A DNA stretch of 21,702 nt, taken from assembly GCA_000432915.1 (NCBI GenBank), contig HF995219.1, positions 28,074-49,775 on the forward strand, written 5' to 3'. Positions 8,329-16,386 of this stretch are shown here, in pieces. The notes beneath the pieces were generated by a model that was not told where the DNA came from, made no database searches, and saw only the letters and a program-made list of their open reading frames with translations. Made by a program: the position numbers and the translations under genes. Position 1 is the first letter of the stretch, and each line of letters opens with the position of its first letter. The stretch is from Firmicutes bacterium CAG:194 (lineage in GTDB: Bacteria > Bacillota > Clostridia > Lachnospirales > Lachnospiraceae).

Positions 8329-10863
8329 ATGAAACAGAACAGAAGGAAAAAGAAAAATGATCGTCCGGTCATTCGCATATTGCTGTTGGGATTGGTAACA
8401 CTGTCCATCTGTATGCTGGTCTGCCTTTCCCATGTCGTAGATGTGCAGAAATGTTTTATGCATATGAAGACGGCAGAAACAAGAAATAATATCAGTGATG
8501 CCAGCAGGTTTATTGATGATCAGACGACCAATACGCTGGAAATCGTGCAGCAGGCGGCTGCACTGATGACGGCAGATGGCAGGGCAATGACGGATGATAA
8601 TATATTCTCGATACTGGAAAGGTACTCCATTATGGAGACCTTTTCCGAGGTCTATTACATTGATGCGGAAAATACGATATATCAGCCGGGCAGTGTGAAA
8701 AGGTTATTGGCAGATGCGGAAATCAGGGAGCAGCTGGAAGCCGGTGTAAGTAAGGTTTACGTGGATAATGTGGAAACCGGGGATGGATACAGAGGCTGTG
8801 TATTTTATATGGTACCTGTCAACCGTGGCTATGCACATTTTGGAGAACTGGTTGCTGTACAGGAAATCGGAGATCTGCTGCAGTCATCTTCCTTTCAGAC
8901 GTTAGGAGAAGAGGGTGATGTGTATCTGATCGGTGCTAAGGGATCCGTTTATGCCAAAAAAGAAAAGAATCATGCACTGACAGAAGAATCGCCGGTTGAG
9001 GTATTTTTCAATTACCTGAGAAGCAGGGCGGGAGACAGTTATGCCGCGGGGAATATCAGTGATGTTGCAAGAAACATGCACAGGAAGCAGTATCAGAAAA
9101 CATCCTTTGTGGATAAGGACAGTATAAACAATTATCTGGAAATAGAAGCAATTCCCGTTGTCAATAATTTTTATCTGGCTGTTGTGTATCCGGAGACGAT
9201 TTACAGTGAGGATGTACAGCCAATCATTTTCCGGACATTGTTGACCTGTCTGACGATCATATTTATGATGTATGTTATGTTCCTGTATATCTGGGGCACG
9301 ACAAAGCATTCTAATGATATGATCTCGGTGCTTGCCTATGAGGATACGATTACGGGCGGCAAGAATGATAATTATTTCCGCGATGTTGCAGCGAGAGTGA
9401 TCTGGGAAAATTCCAATATTCCGTATCTTGTTGTACGGTTTGATATTTCCAACTTCCGTTACATCAACGAAGCATACGGACATGCGAGAGCGGACGGACT
9501 TTTGAAGATTGTTGTGGAAGAAAGTGAAAAGATTTTTAATGGTATTGAGATCTGTACACGTATGAATGCGGATCAGTTTGTGCTTCTGGCAAGAAACGAT
9601 CAGGAATTTGAAGCCAAGTGTGAAGATATGATCCAGTCGATCAACGAAAGAGCACGCGAAGATCTGGCAATTATGTTTCCAATCCGTCTGAAAAGAGGTA
9701 TTTATCCGGTCAGAAAAGATGATACGGATGTAAATATTATCATTGACCGTGCAAATGCGGCACGGAAGTCTTTAAATGGAGACGAAAAGACGATGGTTGC
9801 CATGTACAGTGATAAAATCGTCAATCAGATGTACAAGGTGGATCAGATCGAGTCCGAAATGGAAGCGGCGATCAAAAATAAAGAATTTCAGGTATTTATC
9901 CAACCGAAATGGGATATTGTCCATGACAGGATTTATGGCGGTGAGGCACTGGTGCGCTGGATCAAAGCAGATGGTACCAGAATATTTCCGGATGAATTTA
10001 TTCCGGTCTTTGAGAAAAACGGATTTGTGGAAAAACTGGATCTGTATATGCTCGAAGAAGTCTGCAAGAGACTCCGGGTTCTGATTGATTCCGGTTTTTC
10101 AATCTTTCCGATTTCCGTCAACCAGAGCAGGCTGCTTCTGCATAACTCGAATTATGTGGATCAGATCAAGAAGATTTTAAAACGTTATCGGATTCCAAAC
10201 GGATATATTGAGCTGGAGATCACGGAAACGGTATTTCAGGATGAAAGAGAGACTATGATCACAACGATGAATCTCCTGAAACAGCAGGATGTGCAGCTTT
10301 CCATGGATGATTTTGGCAGTGGATATTCTTCCCTGAACATGCTCAAGGATGTACCGTTTGATGTTATTAAGATCGATCGTGAGTTTTTCAGTGAGTCCAT
10401 TACTTCAAACTCCAGTATCCTGATCCTCAGAAAGATTATTGAAATGGCGGAAGGACTGGGAATCCGTGTTCTTTGTGAAGGTGTTGAGACAAAGGAACAG
10501 GTAGAACTGTTGAAACAGCTTGGCTGCTGTTATGTACAGGGATATTACTACGCAAAGCCAATGCCAATGGAAGAATTTATTACAACATATTGTAAATCCA
10601 TACCGGATGGCAAAAAATATTATGATGATCTGTATGAAGCAGAAGCTGTGCAACGGGAAGAAAAACTCCTGAAGGAAGCAGAATCTGTAAAGACGCAGTC
10701 TGTATTCAGTGCAGTGGAGAAGTTTAAGAAAAATTATGTGGAAAAGCCGGTACAGGAGCGGAAAATGCCACAGACAAAAGGACCTAGGCTGTCAACAGAA
10801 GAACAAAAGGTTCTGATGCGGGAAGAGAGAAAGAGAAAGAGTAAGGATGCAGGGAAAGATTAA
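8329..10863 (+). CDS. Membrane c-di-GMP phosphodiesterase with degenerate GGDEF and intact EAL domain
   Basis: This 844-residue protein probably hydrolyses cyclic di-GMP. A transmembrane helix (about 14-36), an extracytoplasmic sensor region (about 40-295, Cache-like by layout only) and a second helix (about 299-322) precede a GGDEF domain. In that domain the signature is MNADQ at 412-416, so cyclase activity is unlikely. The EAL domain (about 510-755) retains the expected residues: E539 (EALVRW), N598, E630 and E633 (ELEITE), D660-D661 (DDFGSGYSSL), K681, E717 and Q737. A charged, helical tail of about 85 residues follows. The ATG has a GGGGGAA ribosome binding site. It lies 36 bp after carB and overlaps queH by 17 bp. 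The ligand sensed is unknown; the dead GGDEF may serve as a GTP-binding regulatory module, by inference. Confidence 0.92.
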   Translation: MKQNRRKKKNDRPVIRILLLGLVTLSICMLVCLSHVVDVQKCFMHMKTAETRNNISDASRFIDDQTTNTLEIVQQAAALMTADGRAMTDDNIFSILERYSIMETFSEVYYIDAENTIYQPGSVKRLLADAEIREQLEAGVSKVYVDNVETGDGYRGCVFYMVPVNRGYAHFGELVAVQEIGDLLQSSSFQTLGEEGDVYLIGAKGSVYAKKEKNHALTEESPVEVFFNYLRSRAGDSYAAGNISDVARNMHRKQYQKTSFVDKDSINNYLEIEAIPVVNNFYLAVVYPETIYSEDVQPIIFRTLLTCLTIIFMMYVMFLYIWGTTKHSNDMISVLAYEDTITGGKNDNYFRDVAARVIWENSNIPYLVVRFDISNFRYINEAYGHARADGLLKIVVEESEKIFNGIEICTRMNADQFVLLARNDQEFEAKCEDMIQSINERAREDLAIMFPIRLKRGIYPVRKDDTDVNIIIDRANAARKSLNGDEKTMVAMYSDKIVNQMYKVDQIESEMEAAIKNKEFQVFIQPKWDIVHDRIYGGEALVRWIKADGTRIFPDEFIPVFEKNGFVEKLDLYMLEEVCKRLRVLIDSGFSIFPISVNQSRLLLHNSNYVDQIKKILKRYRIPNGYIELEITETVFQDERETMITTMNLLKQQDVQLSMDDFGSGYSSLNMLKDVPFDVIKIDREFFSESITSNSSILILRKIIEMAEGLGIRVLCEGVETKEQVELLKQLGCCYVQGYYYAKPMPMEEFITTYCKSIPDGKKYYDDLYEAEAVQREEKLLKEAESVKTQSVFSAVEKFKKNYVEKPVQERKMPQTKGPRLSTEEQKVLMREERKRKSKDAGKD

Positions 10864-11512
10864 TTATCAAAAGCTTTTGGATGAATTGCTCTTAGAGGAA
10901 TCAATTAAAGGAAAACGGCTTTTGTTACATAGCTGCTGCGCACCGTGCAGCAGCTATGTGCTGACTTATCTGTCAAAATATTTTGCGATCACTGTTTTTT
11001 ATTATAATCCAAATATATCGGAGCAGGATGAATACCGCAAACGTGTTGAGGAGCAGAAGAGACTGATAGCATTGTTGAATGAACAGCCGGATACCATTTA
11101 TCCGATCAATGTGATCGAAGGGAACTATGAACCGCAGCGGTTTTATGAGACTGTCCGTGGCTATGAGGACTATGCGGAAGGCGGCGAGCGGTGCTTCCGC
11201 TGTTACAGGCTTCGCCTTTTGGAAACGGCAAAGCTGGCAAGAGAAAAGCAGTTTGATTTTTTTACAACAACGCTTTCCATTTCACCGCTGAAACGGGCAG
11301 ATAAATTAAATGAGATCGGACTACAGTTGCAGCAGGAATATGAGGTTCCGTATCTTTTCTCGGATTTTAAGAAGAAAAACGGCTATCTGACATCCATCAG
11401 ATTGTCGAAGGAATATAACCTGTACAGGCAGGACTATTGTGGCTGTGTATATTCTAAATTACAGCGGGAAAGAGAAAAGCAGAAAAAAGAAAAGGAACAA
11501 CTGGAGGAATAG
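10847..11512 (+). CDS. queH: Epoxyqueuosine reductase QueH
   Basis: QueH performs the last step of queuosine biosynthesis in tRNA, reducing epoxyqueuosine to queuosine; it is an alternative to the cobalamin enzyme QueG. The 221-residue protein has the family hallmark LLLHSCCAPCSSYVL (Cys30, Cys31, Cys34), the second pair GERCFRCYR (Cys116, Cys119), TTTLSISPLK at about 140-149, and a C-terminal CGC (Cys198, Cys200). The conserved cysteines bind metal and an Fe-S cluster in this family. The ATG lies inside the end of the EAL gene with no strong ribosome binding site, so translation probably depends on coupling. The gene ends 2 nt before argS. A 13-bp perfect inverted repeat spans the CCAPC codons. 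Confidence 0.93.
   Translation: MQGKINYQKLLDELLLEESIKGKRLLLHSCCAPCSSYVLTYLSKYFAITVFYYNPNISEQDEYRKRVEEQKRLIALLNEQPDTIYPINVIEGNYEPQRFYETVRGYEDYAEGGERCFRCYRLRLLETAKLAREKQFDFFTTTLSISPLKRADKLNEIGLQLQQEYEVPYLFSDFKKKNGYLTSIRLSKEYNLYRQDYCGCVYSKLQREREKQKKEKEQLEE
10927..10959 (+). repeat. 13-bp perfect inverted repeat (hairpin) within queH
   Basis: ACATAGCTGCTGC (10927-10939) and its exact reverse complement GCAGCAGCTATGT (10947-10959) flank a 7-nt loop, in which a C-G and a G·U pair could also form. It lies about 80 nt into queH over the conserved HSCCAPCSSY codons. No T-tract follows, so it is not a standard terminator. Confidence 0.85.
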
Positions 11513-11514
11513 AA

Positions 11515-13281
11515 ATGAAAGAATTTTTAGAGATTGTTTCGGAAGAAATGAAACAGGCATTTGAAAAAGCCGGTTATCCGGCAGAATATGGAAAGGTAAA
11601 TGTTTCCAACCGGCCGGATCTGTGTGAACTGCAGTGTAACGGAGCCATGGCACTGGCAAAGCAGTTTAAGAAAGCACCGATCATGATCGCAAATGCGGTA
11701 GCGGATGCCCTTGCTGACAGCAAGGTATTTTCCAAGGTTGAGGCTGTTATGCCGGGCTTTTTGAACTGTGATATCGCAACGGAGTTCCTTGCTTCTTATC
11801 TGCAGCAGATGGAAGAAGCAGACAAGTTTGGTCTGGAAAAACCGGAAAAGATCAAAAAGATCGTGATCGATTACGGCGGACCGAATGTGGCAAAACCGCT
11901 CCATGTCGGACATCTGCGTTCTGCCGTGATCGGTGAAAGCGTAAAACGTATTGCGCGTTATATGGGACACAATGTGACCGGTGATATTCATATGGGTGAC
12001 TGGGGACTGCAGATGGGTCTGATCATCACAGAGCTGCAGGAAAGAAAGCCGGAACTGGTTTACTTTGATGATGCTTACACAGGTGAATATCCGAAGGAAG
12101 CGCCGTTTACGATCTCTGAACTGGAAGAAATCTATCCGACAGCCAGCGGCAGATCCAAGGAAGATCCTGCCTATAAAGAAAAAGCAATGGAAGCAACGAA
12201 AAAGCTGCAAAACGGCGTACGTGGGTATCGTGCTCTCTGGGATCATATCATTTCCGTATCTGTCAGTGATCTGAAAAAGAACTACAACAACTTAAATGTA
12301 CAGTTTGATCTCTGGAACGGCGAATCTACCGTGCATGATATCATCCCGGGCATGGTTGATTATATGAAAAAGGAAGGCTATGCACATGAGTCTGACGGTG
12401 CACTTGTGGTAGATGTCAAAGAGGAGACGGATACGAAAGAAATCCCACCTTGCATGATCTTAAAATCAGACGGTGCTTCTCTTTACAATACAACAGATCT
12501 TGCAACACTGATGATGCGCCGTAAGGAAATCGATCCGGATCAGGTTATCTATGTTGTGGATAAAAGACAGGCGCTTTACTTTGAACAGGTATTCCGCTGT
12601 GCAAGAAAGACAAAGATCGTCCGTGATGATCTGGATCTTGTATTCTTGGGATTTGGTACCGTAAACGGAAAAGATGGTCATGCATTTAAAACACGTGAAG
12701 GCGGTGTGATGCGTCTGGAAAACCTGATCAGCCAGATCAACGAGAAGATGTTTGAAAAGATCACGGAAAATCATGAAGTGGAAGAGCAGGAAGCAAGACA
12801 GACCGCAAAGACGGTTGCACTTGCAGCGATCAAATACGGTGATCTTTCCAATCAGGCAAGCAAGGATTATATTTTTGATATCGACAGATTTACTTCCTTT
12901 GAAGGTGATACAGGTCCCTATATCCTGTATACGATCGTGCGTATCAAATCTATCTTAAATAAGTATGAACAGGCAGGCGGAAGTCTGGAAGAAACAAGCA
13001 TCAAGGTGCCTGTCAACAAGGATGAAAAGGATCTGATGATGGTGATCGGCAGATTCCCTGCCATGGTCAGAAATGCTTATGAAGAACTGGCACCGCATAA
13101 AATCTGTGCCTATATTTATGAAATGGCAAATGCATTCAATCATTTCTATCATGAGACAAAGATCCTGACAGAAGAGGATGCGGATAAGAAAGCTGGTTAT
13201 ATTGCACTTCTGAAGCTGACAAAGGAAATTCTGGAAACTTGTATTGATCTTTTGGGCTTTGATGCACCGGAAAGAATGTAA
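11515..13281 (+). CDS. argS: Arginyl-tRNA synthetase
   Basis: ArgS is the class I enzyme that charges tRNA-Arg. The 588-residue protein has the N-terminal Add1-type domain (about 1-110), the catalytic core with the HIGH-equivalent HVGH in GGPNVAKPLHVGHLRS near residue 125-140, and FKTREGG near residue 385-391 in the KMSK region. The C-terminal DALR-type anticodon-binding domain ends in LLGFDAPERM, a typical ArgS ending. A strong ribosome binding site (GGAGG, about 8 nt upstream) overlaps the end of queH, which stops 2 nt before the ATG. No T-box leader is present, as there is no intergenic space; expression must come from upstream transcription. A terminator-like hairpin follows about 37 bp after the stop. 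Confidence 0.97.
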   Translation: MKEFLEIVSEEMKQAFEKAGYPAEYGKVNVSNRPDLCELQCNGAMALAKQFKKAPIMIANAVADALADSKVFSKVEAVMPGFLNCDIATEFLASYLQQMEEADKFGLEKPEKIKKIVIDYGGPNVAKPLHVGHLRSAVIGESVKRIARYMGHNVTGDIHMGDWGLQMGLIITELQERKPELVYFDDAYTGEYPKEAPFTISELEEIYPTASGRSKEDPAYKEKAMEATKKLQNGVRGYRALWDHIISVSVSDLKKNYNNLNVQFDLWNGESTVHDIIPGMVDYMKKEGYAHESDGALVVDVKEETDTKEIPPCMILKSDGASLYNTTDLATLMMRRKEIDPDQVIYVVDKRQALYFEQVFRCARKTKIVRDDLDLVFLGFGTVNGKDGHAFKTREGGVMRLENLISQINEKMFEKITENHEVEEQEARQTAKTVALAAIKYGDLSNQASKDYIFDIDRFTSFEGDTGPYILYTIVRIKSILNKYEQAGGSLEETSIKVPVNKDEKDLMMVIGRFPAMVRNAYEELAPHKICAYIYEMANAFNHFYHETKILTEEDADKKAGYIALLKLTKEILETCIDLLGFDAPERM

Positions 13282-13283
13282 GA

Positions 13284-14753
13284 ATGATGAATTGGAAGAT
13301 GTGGCAGAAATGCGTTGGGAAGATGGGGAAGAAACTCCCCATCTTTCTGTTTATTTTTATATTATTGTATGTGATCGGCAGTTTAATATGTTACCCACTG
13401 CTAACTAAAAGACATGCGTTAAAACAGAAGGAAAAGTATGCGGAACAGGATGCAAAAGAGACTGTAGACAGGAGCGCATCAGTACGCTGTCTGGATGACA
13501 ATACGCAGGCACTTGTTTACAGACTGGCTCTGATCGAAAGTGCGCAACGGGAACTTATCATGACCACATTTGATATGAGTGACGGAGAAAGCGGTCAGGA
13601 TCTGATGGCTGCCATGCTGCAGGCTGCGGATCGGGGCGTGCGCATCCGGCTGATGGTGGATGGCATCAATGCATGGCTGAAGCTTGAAAAAAGTGATCTG
13701 TTCGGCGCTTTTTCCACGCACCCCGATATTGAGATCAGATTTTATAATCCGATCCGGCTGACAAAGCTGTGGAAGCTTAATTACAGAATGCATGATAAGT
13801 ATCTGATCGCGGATGATACGGCATATATTTTAGGCGGCAGAAACAGCAATAATCTGTTTTTGGGAGCATACAGGGATACGTATAATATAGACAGGGATCT
13901 GTATGTGCTGGAGAGGACAGAAAAAAATGCGTCAGATGTTATGCAGAAAAAGGAACGGAATTCCTTGCAGGACATCAAGGCATATTTTGAGAAAATCTGG
14001 GTACAGCCCGATCAGAAAATATTCCGCAAAAAGGAAACGGAAAAGACAAAAGAAGGGCTTGCGCTGCTGCGGGAGCATTATAAGGAACTGCAGACTGCAT
14101 ATCCGGAAGCTTTTTCAGAAAACGAAACGCTTTTAACGCAGGATCTGATCCGGGTAGATTCCATTCAGTTCCTGCACAATCCATTGTATGCAGATGAAAA
14201 AGTACCGGTAGTCTATCAGCGGATCTGTCAGGAAATGGAACAGGGAGAAACTATTCTGATCCAGACGCCTTATATCATCTGTGATAAAGGCATGTATCAG
14301 GATCTGTCAGAGCTTTGCAGGGCAGGAAAACAGATCGAAATCATAACAAATGCTGTGGAAAGCGGGGCGAATCCATGGGGCTGTACGGATTATCTGAATG
14401 AGAGAAAGAGCATTCTTAAGACGGGAGCAGGCGTATATGCCTGTATGGCCGGGCAGTCGCTGCATACAAAAACAGTGCTGATTGATGATGAGACAAGTAT
14501 TGTCGGTTCGTATAATCTGGATCTGCGCAGCACGTATCTGGATACGGAGTTGATGCTGCTTGTGAAAAGCAAAGAACTGAATAAACAGCTCAGAGATCAG
14601 GCAGCTGCCTATCAGGAGAAAAGCACCTATGAAAAAGCCGGTAAACCGTCACGAACCGGAAGTCTTTATGAGAAGAAGGAAATGTCAGGCATGCAAAAGG
14701 TTATTTACAGTATCCTGCGTATCCTGATCCGGCCGATCCGGGAAGTATTATAA
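13284..14753 (+). CDS. Phospholipase D / cardiolipin synthase-like membrane protein
   Basis: The protein has up to 489 residues, with one N-terminal transmembrane helix (about 18-40) and two HKD active-site motifs: H170-x-K172-x4-D177 (HDKYLIAD, followed by GGRNSN) and H394-x-K396-x4-D401 (HTKTVLID, followed by GSYNLDLRS). Two HKD motifs in one chain fit a phosphatidyl transferase or phospholipase D; cardiolipin synthase is plausible but not proven, since classic Cls has two N-terminal helices. The start is uncertain: the ATG at 13284 has GGAAAG about 8 nt upstream, while the ATG at 13323 (residue 14) has GGGAAG close by but within a strong hairpin (13318-13347). It begins 2 nt after argS and overlaps the opposing downstream gene by 6 bp. 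Confidence 0.88.
   Translation: MMNWKMWQKCVGKMGKKLPIFLFIFILLYVIGSLICYPLLTKRHALKQKEKYAEQDAKETVDRSASVRCLDDNTQALVYRLALIESAQRELIMTTFDMSDGESGQDLMAAMLQAADRGVRIRLMVDGINAWLKLEKSDLFGAFSTHPDIEIRFYNPIRLTKLWKLNYRMHDKYLIADDTAYILGGRNSNNLFLGAYRDTYNIDRDLYVLERTEKNASDVMQKKERNSLQDIKAYFEKIWVQPDQKIFRKKETEKTKEGLALLREHYKELQTAYPEAFSENETLLTQDLIRVDSIQFLHNPLYADEKVPVVYQRICQEMEQGETILIQTPYIICDKGMYQDLSELCRAGKQIEIITNAVESGANPWGCTDYLNERKSILKTGAGVYACMAGQSLHTKTVLIDDETSIVGSYNLDLRSTYLDTELMLLVKSKELNKQLRDQAAAYQEKSTYEKAGKPSRTGSLYEKKEMSGMQKVIYSILRILIRPIREVL
13318..13352 (+). terminator. Terminator-like hairpin after argS, inside the PLD coding start
   Basis: AGATGGGGA (13321-13329) and TCCCCATCT (13336-13344) form a perfect 9-bp stem with a 6-nt loop, extendable by A-T, G·U and G-C pairs to about 12 bp. 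The T-rich run TTCTGTTTATTTTT follows. It has the shape of an intrinsic terminator located 37 bp after the argS stop, but it also encodes the residues around Met14 of the PLD-like protein, so it may act as an attenuator rather than a full stop. Confidence 0.6.
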
Positions 14754-15377
14754 GATGCCTTTTCGGTAAGCGCAAGGATGCGGGCAGTCTGCGCAGGCGC
14801 TCGCCGGTGCAGATTTTTTATTGGCTGCGTTATCCGGTGCCAGATCAGCGAGAAACAAAACCGTTTTCAGGGGCTGCATACAGCCACCGGGCAATATCCG
14901 GATTTCAGACTGCGTGAGCTGCTTTAGATAAGAGGCAAGCTCTGCAGGATCGTCGTTTCCGATAAAATGCATACCGGTCATGACCTGACCGGTCAGCTGC
15001 TTAAGTGCTTCGCTCCATCTCTGATAGCCGTTTTCCAGAAGCAGCCAGCAGAGCTGGTCAGCAAGATAAGCGGTCAGCAGATCCTTTTTTCCAGTTTCGC
15101 CAAGCCAGGTATCGGTCTGCGTGCCAAGTGTCATGGCAGTCAGCATCTGTGTGCTGCAAAGCGGTCTGTAATAGACATGGACCGGGCAGGAGGACAGCTG
15201 TCTGGCAAGCTGCTGACAAAGCTGCAGCTGCTTTGCATCCAGTCTGTTTGTCCGGCAAAGCTGTAGAAGCTGTGTGTGACTGATATGACAGATCAGCGTG
15301 AGCATTTCTGTTTTGGCAGCGGAAAGAGCAGCGGAAGATGCGGGCTCTATATGTTGCGATTTATGTATAAGAGACAT
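14748..15377 (-). CDS. Diverged cobalamin-dependent methionine synthase activation-domain-like protein
   Basis: This is a 209-residue soluble protein. I see resemblance to the standalone activation-domain proteins of Clostridia that accompany split methionine synthases: a middle segment LTAMTLGTQTDTWL resembling their conserved ATLG segment, a basic/hydrophobic stretch ILPGGCMQPLKTVLFLADL where relatives have a MxPxKSVxAIIG-like motif, and a C-terminal cysteine group CADCPHPCAYRKG (C-x2-C-x3-C). The N-terminal third is unusually rich in Gln, Leu and Cys and less recognisable. In relatives the domain supports reductive reactivation of cobalamin with S-adenosylmethionine. No metH is in this window. 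The ATG has AGAGG about 9 nt upstream. The gene is divergent from efp and convergent with the PLD gene. The family call is by memory of motifs, hence the moderate confidence. Confidence 0.55.
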   Translation of the reverse strand: MSLIHKSQHIEPASSAALSAAKTEMLTLICHISHTQLLQLCRTNRLDAKQLQLCQQLARQLSSCPVHVYYRPLCSTQMLTAMTLGTQTDTWLGETGKKDLLTAYLADQLCWLLLENGYQRWSEALKQLTGQVMTGMHFIGNDDPAELASYLKQLTQSEIRILPGGCMQPLKTVLFLADLAPDNAANKKSAPASACADCPHPCAYRKGIL

Positions 15378-15533
15378 ATGTGATACCTCTGTGCCTGAAA
15401 ATAGCTGTTTTTTGAAGCAAACCTATTTTAGCACAGATCCGTCAGAAATAAAATAATTTGGAATTCTTTCATTCATTGATTCCTGATCTGCTTGTGGAGT
15501 TTGTTGGTTTGTTAGATTTGTTGAAAAAAGTAG

Positions 15534-15570
15534 TTGAAAAATATGAGATTTTAGTATAAACTAGTATAGA
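15534..15570 (+). promoter_or_regulatory. Likely efp promoter region
   Basis: TTGAAA (15534-15539) precedes a run of -10-like sequences: TATAAA at 15555-15560 (15-bp spacer), TAAACT at 15557-15562 (17-bp spacer) and TATAGA at 15565-15570. The exact -10 is ambiguous. The rest of the 226-bp spacer between the divergent genes is AT-rich, with GTTTGTTGG-type short repeats around 15500-15522, and shows no other clear feature. Confidence 0.45.
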
Positions 15571-15603
15571 ATTATGACGTGAAAATTTTAGGAGGAATAG
15601 ATT

Positions 15604-16161
15604 ATGATTTCTGCAGGTGATTTCAGAAATGGTGTTACCATTGAACTGGAAGGCAATATCTATCAGATTATTGAATTCCAGCATGTTAAACCGGGTAAAG
15701 GAGCTGCTTTCGTACGTACAAAGCTGAAAAACATTAAGAGTGGCGGCGTCGTAGAAAAGACATTCAGACCTACTGAAAAATGCCCTCAGGCACGTATTGA
15801 CAGAAAAGAAATGCAGTATTTATACGCAGATGGTGATTTATACAACTTCATGGATACAGAAAATTATGAGCAGATCGCATTAAATAAAGATGCAGTCGGC
15901 GATGCAATGAAGTTTGTAAAAGAAAATGAAATGGTTAAGATGTTATCCCACAATGGTAATATCTTTGCAGTAGAGCCACCTTTATTTGTTGAGCTTGAGA
16001 TCACTGAGACAGAGCCGGGCTTCAAGGGTGATACTGCTACAGGTGCTACAAAGCCTGCAACAGTTGAGACAGGAGCTACTGTATCTGTACCGTTATTCGT
16101 AAATCAGCATGATGTTATCAAGATTGATACACGTACAGGCGAATACCTCTCCCGTGTATAA
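15604..16161 (+). CDS. efp: Translation elongation factor P
   Basis: EF-P binds ribosomes stalled at polyproline stretches and helps peptide-bond formation. The 185-residue length is standard. The N-terminal KOW-like domain contains HVKPGKGAAFVRTKL with Lys32 at the tip, the position that carries the post-translational modification in Bacillus-type EF-P. The OB domains end in the typical DVIKIDTRTGEYLSRV. An AGGAGG ribosome binding site lies 8 nt before the ATG. It is a single-gene unit with its own promoter region and a strong terminator. No modification enzyme for Lys32 is recognisable in the window. Confidence 0.98.
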   Translation: MISAGDFRNGVTIELEGNIYQIIEFQHVKPGKGAAFVRTKLKNIKSGGVVEKTFRPTEKCPQARIDRKEMQYLYADGDLYNFMDTENYEQIALNKDAVGDAMKFVKENEMVKMLSHNGNIFAVEPPLFVELEITETEPGFKGDTATGATKPATVETGATVSVPLFVNQHDVIKIDTRTGEYLSRV

Positions 16162-16192
16162 TCATTCTGTTTATAAAGACTAGACAAGCTTT

Positions 16193-16230
16193 AAAGGCAA
16201 TGGATTTGATCGATCCGTTGCCTTTTTTTG
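16193..16230 (+). terminator. Intrinsic terminator of efp
   Basis: AAAGGCAA (16193-16200) pairs with TTGCCTTT (16218-16225). The stem continues inward through a U·G pair and GGAT/ATCC, and seven Ts follow at 16223-16229. It lies about 32 bp after the efp stop codon. This is the clearest rho-independent terminator in the window. Confidence 0.92.
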
Positions 16231-16245
16231 TTATGGCGACGAGGA

Positions 16246-16318
16246 AAATGCACGCATTTATGCGGTGCATTTGACGACCGCTAATCAGAGCGAGATTCGC
16301 AGAGCGTATCTCGTCTCT
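16246..16318. repeat. Two hairpin-forming inverted repeats upstream of the DUF5688 gene
   Basis: First: AAATGCAC (16246-16253) and GTGCATTT (16265-16272), with an inner GCAT/ATGC pairing. Second: AGAG-CGAGAT (16287-16296) pairs with ATCTCG-T-CTCT (16308-16318) with a one-base bulge and an inner CGC AGA GCG stem-loop. Neither is followed by a T-tract. They may be intergenic repeat elements or a structured leader. A similar short hairpin pair occurs at 17341-17374. No clear promoter for the next gene is visible in this spacer. Confidence 0.6.
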
Positions 16319-16386
16319 GTAATAGAAACAAAGTAATCATCAGATGCTGTTCATGGCATCTACCATTCAAATCTCAGGAGGAAAAT

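Noticed and set aside
11527..12246. 239-residue minus-strand open frame
   Set aside because: It is the shadow of argS on the opposite strand.
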